Source: Thermoplasmata archaeon (lineage in GTDB: Archaea > Thermoplasmatota > Thermoplasmata > Lutacidiplasmatales > UBA184). Taken from it: a DNA stretch of 5,344 bases. The stretch's first letter is position 1, and each line of letters begins with the position of its first letter. The notes beneath the pieces are model-generated. The model saw nothing but the letters and a program-made list of their open reading frames with translations. It was not told where the DNA came from and made no database searches. The DNA is taken from NCBI GenBank assembly GCA_030043865.1, contig JASHWZ010000057.1:1-5344 (forward strand), given 5' to 3'. The translations under genes were made by a program, and so were the position numbers. Shown in pieces: positions 1 to 5,344 of the stretch.

Positions 1-3000
1 TGGTCGAGCCACGGGTCGTCGCCGGGTTTCGGCGGACGTTGCCGCCGCGCGAACCGGAGGAACACGGCGATCATCGCCCCCGCCGCCGCACTGCCCGCGA
101 GGATCGCGGCGGCCGCGTACGGCGCCGGGTAGCCGACGACGATCGTGAAGTTCCGCTCCGCTTGCGCGCCCGAGCGGTCGGTCACGTTGAGGTGGACGGT
201 GTACGTGCCGACCGACGCGAAGTAGAGGTGCGCCGTCGACGAGGTCGAGTGGCTATCGTTCACGAACGTCCAGTCGTACTTGTACGGCGGACCCTTGCCG
301 CCGTACGCCGCCGTGGCGATCGTGACCGTGAGCGGTTTCGGGCCGCTCCCGGGCGACGGCGACCCCGCGATGCCGAGCGGCCCGTTGGCGCTCACCGCCG
401 TCAGGAGGGACGCGCTGTCGCCGTACGCGTCCGAGAGCAGTCCCTCGACGTTGTACCCCTGGGCCGCGTAGAGCTCGTGCTGCGCGAACGCGCCCGACCC
501 GGTCGACCCGTCGCCGAAGTTCCAGGAGAACCCGATCGGGTGCGGCCCGCTCGCCGTCAGGTTGCCGAAGATCGGAAACGGCACGAGGTTCTCGCTGGGC
601 GTCACGTTCACCGTGCCTTCCAGCGCGTCCGCCCGCGGGACGAAACCGCCCGCCTCGACCGCGAAGAACGACGGGAGGTTGAACCCCGTCGAGTACGTCG
701 CGTCGAGGTAGGACGTCTCGACCGTCACCTCCCCCGACACGGTGTTGTTCCCGACCCCCCCGCTCGGGACGTAGTACGTCTCCGCGACGGGGCTCCCGTA
801 CGCCGAGTGGCCGTCGCCGAGGTTCCAGAGGATCTGGGTGTCCTCGGTGGCGCCCGCCGGCCCCTCGGCGGTCGCCGTGAACCGGACCGTGCCGCCGGAC
901 GGGACGTCGAGGGCGGGCGAGATCGTCGCCCCGACCCCGAGCACGAGCCCGGTCGGGGGCTGGACATCGACGAGGAACGCCTCGCTGCCGTTCCCGCCCC
1001 CGAGGTCCGAGAGCTGGCCGATGGCGAGGTATTCCCCCGCGACGAGGTACGTCGTCGAGACGGAGTGCCCCGTCGCGGAGTCGCCGTTCCCGAAGTTCCA
1101 TTCCGTCAGGTTCGCGTTCGCGCCGTCGCCGCCCTTCACCGACGAGAAGAAGTACACCTTCAACGGGGCGAACCCCGAGAGGGTCGACGCGGCGAACGTC
1201 GTGTCGAGCGCGGGAGCCACCGTGATGTTCTCGGTCGCCGAGACCGAGCCGTCGACCGTGTCGTTCGCCCACTCCGTCACCGAGTAGTTGCCCGGGTGGC
1301 GGAAGATCGCGCAGCCGCACGCAGCGATGTAGGAGTCGTTCGACACGAGCGCGATCGACGGGGCGAGCCCATCGGGCGCGCCGAGACCCCCCGAGACGCG
1401 GAAGAGGGAGTTTCCGTAGTCGGCGGGAGCATCGAGCGTCCGCCCGGTCGCGTTCGGCTCGATCGAGAGCGGAGTGGTCCCCTCGCTGCACCCACCGGCG
1501 GCCTCTCCCACGCCGACCGCGACGCGGGCGCTGACGCCCGCGTCCGCCGGGTCGGCGGAGTCGGTCGCGACGACCTCCGCGCAGAAGCTGCCCGCGACGT
1601 CGTAGGCGTGCTCGGCGGTGCCCGTGACCGGAACCGTGTACGCGCCGTCGCCGAAGTAGTACTGATACGAGTACGGAGGGTCGCCGCCCTGCGCCGCCGC
1701 GGTGAAGTCGACCGAGCTCCCGATGGTCGTCGCGTTCGTGGACACCGAGAGCGTCACGTTGAGGGCGCTCCCGCCGACGGTGACCAACACCGGGAGCGAG
1801 GTCGAGAGGTTGCCCGAGCTGTCCGCGACGAACGACTGGACGAGGTAGTCCCCGTCGGCCCCGTACGTGTGGCTCAGCACGGTCCCGTTCCAGAGCCCCG
1901 AGGTGCCGTCGCCGAACGAGACGCCCTCGAGCGGATACGTGCCCGAGCCGCCCGAGGCGCTCATCGCGACCGAGACCGTCAGCGGCAGGCGGCCGGATCG
2001 CGGGCTCGCGTAGACGTTCGTCGACAGGCCGCCACCCGCCAACCCGCCGCCGCGCGCGAGGTCCGGTACGAGCGCGTCGACGATCGGCGTCCCGATGCCG
2101 GTGACCGGGTCCCAGCCCGGCCCGGCGGCGTAGCCGTTGTTCCCCGTCTGGATGTCGTGAAAGTCCTTCGCGTAGTCGCTGCCGCGCAGGATCGAGTACA
2201 GGCTCGGGTTGAGGAGCCCCAGGCTCTCCCCCGCGGCCTGGTCGGCGATCGCGGCGATGCCGGCCCAGATCGGCGTGCCGACGCTGGTCCCGACGACCGC
2301 CGCGATGCCCCCGTCGAGCACGATGCCGACCGGTGTGTCGGCGTCCATCGCGACGTCGGGCACGCCGCGGAGGTGGCCGGGGTCGTCGATCCCCGCCTGC
2401 CACCACGGCTCGGGAGCGGGCGAGTAGCCACCCCCCGATCCCCCCTGGTTGCTGCAGCCCGGGCTCGGGGTCCCGCTCGTGTTCCCGGACCAGGCCGTCT
2501 CGCCGTCCCAGCTGTTGTTCGCCGCGACGGTGACGACCGTGCCGCCGACCCCGGTGACGTACGCGTCGGAGGCCGGGAAGTTCGTCGCGAGTCCCGACGT
2601 GCCGTCCGCGGCGCCGCAATCCCCGGACGCCGCGAAGAACGAGATCCCCTCGGCCGCCCCGAGCTCGAGGACCGGACCGAGCACCGCGTACGACCCGTCG
2701 GTGGTCGCGTTGCACGCGACCGAGCACGGAGTGGTCGCGGCGTTGTACACGCCGACATCCGGCTCCCCCCAGCTCATCGAGACCACGTTCGCCGCGTCGT
2801 TCGCGACCAGCCAGTCGACCGCCTGGTAGAGCCCGGCCTCCGCGTTCGGCGAGAACGTCATGTCGATCGTCGCGCCGGGCGCGGACGCGCGCGCCCACTC
2901 GATGTCGAGCGCGTCCTCGAGCGCCCAGCCCGAGTTCACGCCCGAACTGTTCAGGTCCGTGGAGGTCGGGACCGGATAGAGGTAGTTCACCGTCCCGACG

Positions 3001-3887
3001 GGGATCGACACGTCGCTCGCGAAGTCCGCGAGGTCGTCGGTCAACTGGGTCTGGCCCTCGCCCGAGGAGTACGCGTCGACGACCGCCACGGTGTACCCCG
3101 TCCCGTTCGTGCCGTTCTCCTCGAGCGGAGCGATGTCGTAGACGTCCGCGATCTGGCACGGGGCGAGCGCCCCCGAGATCGACCCACAGCCGGCGGCGTC
3201 GGGGGAGAGCGCCACACCGGCCCCGGTCGATGCGACCTCCGGAGCGAGCGGCGTGGCGTTCCCGAGGCCATACGCCCCCGTGACGTCGAGGTCGGCCGGA
3301 AGGACCGCCGGCGTCGGGTGGCTCACGAACGTCCGGCCGTTGGCGCCCTGGTAAAGATCGAACGTGGTACCGAACGCCCGCGCGGCGGCGCCGGCCCCTC
3401 CCGAGACGTCCACGATGAGCCCATCCGGCTCCGCCGTCGCCGTCAGGCCGTAGCTCTCGAAGTAGTCGCGCGCGGCGGCGACCAGGGTCGGGGCGGCACC
3501 GAACTGCTCGGCCGCGGCAGCAGCATCGAGGAAGTGGTGGAATTCGGGGGTCCCCGGGACCGATGCCGCGGCGACGAACGCCGCGAGTCCGCTCGGGTTC
3601 CGAGACGGAAGGCCGACCGCGACGTTGATCGGGGCGGACGCGGGCGCCGCTCCGAGCACTGCCACGTTCGGGGGAGGGGTGTAGGCGGGGGCGATTTCGA
3701 TCGGACCGGTCGACGCCGGCGCCGGGGCGGCGGTCGTCGGCGTGGCGCCCGACGCGGCCGGTACCGCCGTCACGCTGGTTGGGCCCGGCGGGGCGGCGGG
3801 CGCCGCCGAGGCGGACGGGAACGCCGCGGCGAACAGGACCACGACGGCGAGCACCGCCGGCAACCACGGGGCCCAGCGAGTTCGCAC
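1..3887 (-). CDS. Membrane-anchored S53 (sedolisin/kumamolisin-like) peptidase with PKD-domain stalk, 3' end beyond the window
   Basis: Secreted serine-carboxyl peptidase predicted to cut proteins outside the cell, probably at acid pH as known S53 enzymes do. The GTG start at 3887 is the only usable one: an in-frame TAG lies at 3906-3908, GAGG sits 8 nt upstream, and a signal peptide follows at once (RTRW, then a hydrophobic run to PSASAA, residues 1-28). Prodomain is about 84-212 (FHHFLD, GLIVDVSG, AFGTTFDLY). The catalytic domain, about 244-612, has Glu324 and Asp328 (ALEDALDIEWA), oxyanion Asp423 (AASGDCG) and nucleophile Ser535 (GTSVGTP). The family calcium site is visible as Asp578-Ile579 and Asp593 (GPGWDPVTGIGTP). 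Residues 617-1251 form a PKD/Ig-like stalk. A hydrophobic helix, about 1257-1277, followed by RFARRQR predicts a C-terminal anchor with a short cytoplasmic tail, cut off at Asp1295; few codons should be missing. Family and activity are strongly supported. Substrate and pH optimum are inferred. Confidence 0.94.
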   Translation of the reverse strand, partial: MRTRWAPWLPAVLAVVVLFAAAFPSASAAPAAPPGPTSVTAVPAASGATPTTAAPAPASTGPIEIAPAYTPPPNVAVLGAAPASAPINVAVGLPSRNPSGLAAFVAAASVPGTPEFHHFLDAAAAAEQFGAAPTLVAAARDYFESYGLTATAEPDGLIVDVSGGAGAAARAFGTTFDLYQGANGRTFVSHPTPAVLPADLDVTGAYGLGNATPLAPEVASTGAGVALSPDAAGCGSISGALAPCQIADVYDIAPLEENGTNGTGYTVAVVDAYSSGEGQTQLTDDLADFASDVSIPVGTVNYLYPVPTSTDLNSSGVNSGWALEDALDIEWARASAPGATIDMTFSPNAEAGLYQAVDWLVANDAANVVSMSWGEPDVGVYNAATTPCSVACNATTDGSYAVLGPVLELGAAEGISFFAASGDCGAADGTSGLATNFPASDAYVTGVGGTVVTVAANNSWDGETAWSGNTSGTPSPGCSNQGGSGGGYSPAPEPWWQAGIDDPGHLRGVPDVAMDADTPVGIVLDGGIAAVVGTSVGTPIWAGIAAIADQAAGESLGLLNPSLYSILRGSDYAKDFHDIQTGNNGYAAGPGWDPVTGIGTPIVDALVPDLARGGGLAGGGLSTNVYASPRSGRLPLTVSVAMSASGGSGTYPLEGVSFGDGTSGLWNGTVLSHTYGADGDYLVQSFVADSSGNLSTSLPVLVTVGGSALNVTLSVSTNATTIGSSVDFTAAAQGGDPPYSYQYYFGDGAYTVPVTGTAEHAYDVAGSFCAEVVATDSADPADAGVSARVAVGVGEAAGGCSEGTTPLSIEPNATGRTLDAPADYGNSLFRVSGGLGAPDGLAPSIALVSNDSYIAACGCAIFRHPGNYSVTEWANDTVDGSVSATENITVAPALDTTFAASTLSGFAPLKVYFFSSVKGGDGANANLTEWNFGNGDSATGHSVSTTYLVAGEYLAIGQLSDLGGGNGSEAFLVDVQPPTGLVLGVGATISPALDVPSGGTVRFTATAEGPAGATEDTQILWNLGDGHSAYGSPVAETYYVPSGGVGNNTVSGEVTVETSYLDATYSTGFNLPSFFAVEAGGFVPRADALEGTVNVTPSENLVPFPIFGNLTASGPHPIGFSWNFGDGSTGSGAFAQHELYAAQGYNVEGLLSDAYGDSASLLTAVSANGPLGIAGSPSPGSGPKPLTVTIATAAYGGKGPPYKYDWTFVNDSHSTSSTAHLYFASVGTYTVHLNVTDRSGAQAERNFTIVVGYPAPYAAAAILAGSAAAGAMIAVFLRFARRQRPPKPGDDPWLD
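135..2039 (-). repeat. Array of about six PKD domains plus one PKD/Ig-like domain, encoded within the S53 peptidase gene
   Basis: Residues 617-1251 of the peptidase consist of successive beta-sandwich modules of about 80-95 residues. Four carry the PKD hallmark GDG: Asp660 (SFGDGTSG), Asp747 (YFGDGAY), Asp1025 (NLGDGHS) and Asp1126 (NFGDGSTG). One has FGNGD at Asn934, and the last has TFVNDS at Asn1210 in the same place. Each hallmark is followed by the usual HxY or TY plus GxY pattern (for example HTYGADGDY, HLYFASVGTY). The module at about 804-893 has no GDG but keeps the HPGNYSV turn and carries a Cys857-Gly-Cys859 pair. PKD modules usually act as spacers or bind polymers; here they probably hold the catalytic domain away from the membrane. 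Boundaries are approximate. The modules are diverged in protein sequence and I see no nucleotide-level repeat. Confidence 0.85.
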
Positions 3888-3895
3888 GGAAACGT

Positions 3896-3899
3896 CCTC
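3896..3899 (-). promoter_or_regulatory. Shine-Dalgarno GAGG for the S53 peptidase
   Basis: On the minus strand, GAGG ends 8 nt before the GTG start at 3887. It matches the core of the anti-Shine-Dalgarno complement and supports that start over the internal in-frame GTG codons, which would cut into the signal peptide. Confidence 0.6.
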
Positions 3900-3920
3900 A
3901 CGCGCCTAGCGATGGCACGT

Positions 3921-3937
3921 CATATCTCTCTTATTGG
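3921..3937 (-). promoter_or_regulatory. Possible TATA region for the S53 peptidase
   Basis: Read on the minus strand this is CAATAAGAGAGATATG, the longest AT-rich island in an otherwise very GC-rich intergenic region. If the AATAAG part serves as the TATA box, transcription would start about 25 nt downstream, near 3908, leaving a short leader that still includes the GAGG. The match to the archaeal TATA consensus is weak, so the call rests mainly on composition and position. Confidence 0.35.
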
Positions 3938-3962
3938 CGCGCCGGGGACGCGGTCGCGCGAC

Positions 3963-3968
3963 CTTTAA
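3963..3968 (+). promoter_or_regulatory. Possible TATA element for priL
   Basis: CTTTAA is the only AT-rich stretch on the plus strand close upstream of priL. A start site about 25 nt downstream would lie near 3990, giving a leader of roughly 50 nt. The element is short and poorly conserved; the alternative is that priL is driven from the AT-rich island at 3921-3935. Confidence 0.3.
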
Positions 3969-4039
3969 CGGGCTCCGACCCTCCCGGGCGCGGCCACCCG
4001 AGCCCGCCCCGCGGGCGACGGGCGGAGCGCGTCCCCACG

Positions 4040-4044
4040 GGAGG
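4040..4044 (+). promoter_or_regulatory. GGAGG motif overlapping the priL start codon
   Basis: GGAGG is a perfect Shine-Dalgarno core, but its last G is the first base of the GTG chosen as the priL start, so it cannot serve that codon at normal spacing. It may be chance in GC-rich DNA, or it may point to a real start slightly further downstream, as discussed in the findings. Confidence 0.3.
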
Positions 4045-5246
4045 TGTGTCGCACGGCGATCCGGCACGGAGCCCTCGTTCGCGACGGGCGGTCGCTGTAC
4101 GCCGAGTACCCGTTCCTGCCGGGGGCCGAGTCGCTGCTCGGCGGCGAGACCGTATCGGTCCGGGCGCTGCTCGAGGACCCGTCGTACGACCGGGCCCGGT
4201 CGATCGGGCGGGCGCGGGTCCTCGCGGCCGCCGACGACCCCCGGGCGACGCGCGATGTCGCGGAGCTCGACGCCGCGGAGCCCGAGGTCCGGTACCTCTC
4301 GCTGCTGTTCGACCGGATCGTGCTCTCCGCGGCCCCTTCGTCGGCCGCGCTACGGCGCTGGGCGGTCGCGGAAGCGAAGCGGTCGCATGGGCGGCTCTCC
4401 GAGGTGCCGGTGGAAGAGCTCCTCGAGGTCGCGTCCCGCCTCGGGGTGCCGATCGAGCCCCGGTCCGGCGACCGGGTCGCCTTTCGGCTCGCCGACTACC
4501 TCCACTGGGCCGTGCCGATCCGGGAAGCGGACTTCCGCCTCGCCCGTCAGGAGGTCGATCACGGGACGGTGGTCGTCGGCCGGGTTCGGGGCGCGCGGAT
4601 CATCGAGGAGGCGGTCCGCGGCCGGCTCGCCGTGCCCGTGCCGCTCGCCGAGGACGTGCGGCAGCTGGTGCGGCAGCGGGAAGCCGAGCTCTTGGACGAC
4701 GTGGCCCGCCGGATGCCGGCGCCGGTGGCGCGGAGCTCCGCCCTGCCCGGACGGGTGCGGCCCGAGCTGTTCCCCCCGTGCATCCGCAAGATGCGGCGCA
4801 CCCTCGAGGCCGGCGAGAACCTCTCCCACGCCGGACGGTTCGCGCTCGCCGCGTTCCTGCACCGGGTGGGCGCCGACTTCGAGACGATCGTCGACGCGTA
4901 CCGCGGCGCCCCGGACTTCGACGAGTCGATCACGCGCTATCAGGTCGAGCACATCACGCACCGCGACGGCGGGGTCGGGTACGAGCCCCCCGAGTGCGAC
5001 ACCCTGCGGAGCCACGGACTCTGTTTTCGGGAGGGCGACCCCACGGCGCCGTCGCCGGCGGACCGGGAGCGCGACCCTCGGTGCTTCGACCCCCACCTGC
5101 GCCACCCGCTGCAGTACTATCGGCTGCGGGGCGGCCGGGTCGTCGAACGCCGCGCGCCCGACGAGGGGGCCGAGCCTACGGCGCCGGCGGGAGCGCCCGA
5201 TACGCCCGCCACGCCCGCACGACCGCGGTCGCCTGGCCGGCGATGA
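4044..5246 (+). CDS. priL: DNA primase large subunit PriL
   Basis: Non-catalytic large subunit of the archaeal/eukaryotic-type primase. In this family it pairs with PriS, and its Fe-S domain helps start primer synthesis and set primer length. The 400-residue product is of normal family length. The N-terminal domain opens with the family pattern YAEYPFLPGAESLL (residues 19-32), followed by a helical region with LHWAVPIREADFRLARQEV at about 153-171. The C-terminal Fe-S domain starts at about 244 and has all four expected cysteines: Cys246 (FPPCIRKM), Cys318 (PPECDTL), Cys327 (HGLCF) and Cys347 (DPRCF). It also has RYQVEHITH and HPLQYYRL near 358. Residues after about 365 are a Pro/Ala-rich tail outside the conserved fold, overlapping the convergent gene. 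GTG at 4044 is the only ATG/GTG/TTG between the in-frame TAA at 3966 and the conserved N-terminus. PriS is not in the window. Confidence 0.95.
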   Translation: MCRTAIRHGALVRDGRSLYAEYPFLPGAESLLGGETVSVRALLEDPSYDRARSIGRARVLAAADDPRATRDVAELDAAEPEVRYLSLLFDRIVLSAAPSSAALRRWAVAEAKRSHGRLSEVPVEELLEVASRLGVPIEPRSGDRVAFRLADYLHWAVPIREADFRLARQEVDHGTVVVGRVRGARIIEEAVRGRLAVPVPLAEDVRQLVRQREAELLDDVARRMPAPVARSSALPGRVRPELFPPCIRKMRRTLEAGENLSHAGRFALAAFLHRVGADFETIVDAYRGAPDFDESITRYQVEHITHRDGGVGYEPPECDTLRSHGLCFREGDPTAPSPADRERDPRCFDPHLRHPLQYYRLRGGRVVERRAPDEGAEPTAPAGAPDTPATPARPRSPGRR

Positions 5247-5344
5247 TCACGTAGAGGAACGCGACGTCGATCACCGTGAACGTGACGCCGGCAACGTGGA
5301 ACCGGCTCCACGGCTCGGTCGGCGCCCACGGCCACGGGAGCGAC
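5176..5344 (-). CDS. C-terminal fragment of an unrecognised membrane protein (5' part beyond the window)
   Basis: The minus-strand frame ending at TAG (5176-5178) stays open to the right edge, giving 55 codons. The translation looks like real protein: an amphipathic, Trp-rich start (SLPWPWAPTEPWSRFH), then a hydrophobic stretch of about 25 residues including VTFTVIDVAFLYVIIAG, then VVRAWRAYRALPPAP. This fits one last transmembrane helix followed by a short basic tail. The other frames across the same bases give Arg/Pro-rich translations typical of shadows. The gene is convergent with priL and overlaps its last 23 codons. The visible part is too short to name a family, and an isolated small membrane protein starting inside the window (at an internal GTG) cannot be fully excluded. 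Confidence 0.65.
   Translation of the reverse strand, partial: SLPWPWAPTEPWSRFHVAGVTFTVIDVAFLYVIIAGQATAVVRAWRAYRALPPAP

Noticed and set aside
135..2039. The possibility that the PKD stalk is a tandem DNA repeat or phase-variable array.
   Set aside because: The modules share only protein-level patterns; I could see no repeated nucleotide blocks that would support recent duplication or slippage.
253..3867. A 1204-codon minus-strand frame overlapping the peptidase gene in another phase.
   Set aside because: Its translation is Arg/Gly-rich and shows no family motifs. The frame one step over contains the signal peptide, prodomain, catalytic residues and PKD motifs, so this one is a shadow.
39..3968. 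A 1309-codon open frame on the plus strand, the longest ATG/GTG-to-stop frame in the window.
   Set aside because: Its translation is extremely rich in Arg, Val, Asp and Glu, with no domains or hydrophobic pattern. It is antisense to the S53 peptidase gene, whose strong third-position GC bias removes stop codons from the opposite strand.
4350..5105. A 251-codon minus-strand frame antisense to priL.
   Set aside because: It is a compositional shadow of priL with no recognisable domain or plausible independent start signal.
3779..5254. A 491-codon plus-strand frame spanning the intergenic region and priL.
   Set aside because: It is out of phase with priL, which has all the conserved primase motifs, and its product is low-complexity Arg/Pro/Gly sequence.
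5117..5335. A 72-codon minus-strand frame at the right end that begins and ends inside the window.
   Set aside because: It yields an Arg-rich translation, whereas another minus-strand phase across the same bases gives a coherent transmembrane segment and a tidy C-terminus.
1..5344. A search for RNA genes, CRISPR arrays, insertion sequences, toxin-antitoxin pairs or defence genes.
   Set aside because: Nearly all of the sequence is explained by three protein-coding genes, and nothing in the 156-bp gap resembles these elements.

Overview
This GC-rich window (roughly 70 % G+C by eye, with strong G/C preference at third codon positions) looks like archaeal chromosome. The clearest marker is a complete gene for the large subunit of archaeal/eukaryotic-type DNA primase (PriL), with all four iron-sulfur cysteines. 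A large secreted peptidase of family S53 (sedolisin/kumamolisin type) with PKD domains suggests an acid-adapted heterotroph. A high-GC member of the Thermoplasmatota would fit, but that placement is inference from gene content only.

Layout. (1) Positions 1-3887, minus strand: one very long gene, at least 1295 codons, whose 3' end runs off the left edge. It encodes a signal peptide, an S53 activation prodomain, an S53 catalytic domain with its catalytic residues intact, a stalk of about six PKD domains plus one PKD/Ig-like domain, and a C-terminal transmembrane anchor. (2) Positions 3888-4043: a 156-bp divergent intergenic region that must hold the starts of both flanking genes; it has AT-rich islands that could be TATA boxes. 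(3) Positions 4044-5246, plus strand: priL. (4) Positions 5176-5344, minus strand: the C-terminal 55 codons of a convergent gene with a membrane segment, overlapping the priL tail by 71 bp.

The protease and primase are divergently transcribed and have no evident functional link. The protease is predicted to sit on the outer face of the membrane and degrade extracellular protein for peptide uptake. PriL works in the cytoplasm with PriS, which is not in the window. The longest open frames are misleading here: because of the base composition, the antisense strand of the protease gene stays open for more than 1300 codons with an arginine-rich, non-protein-like translation. The real protease frame is open to the window edge and is identified by its domain content. 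I see no RNA genes, CRISPR arrays, insertion sequences or nucleotide-level repeats, and no strong candidate for a wholly new system. The most notable items are the architecture of the anchored protease and the overlapping 3' end of priL.
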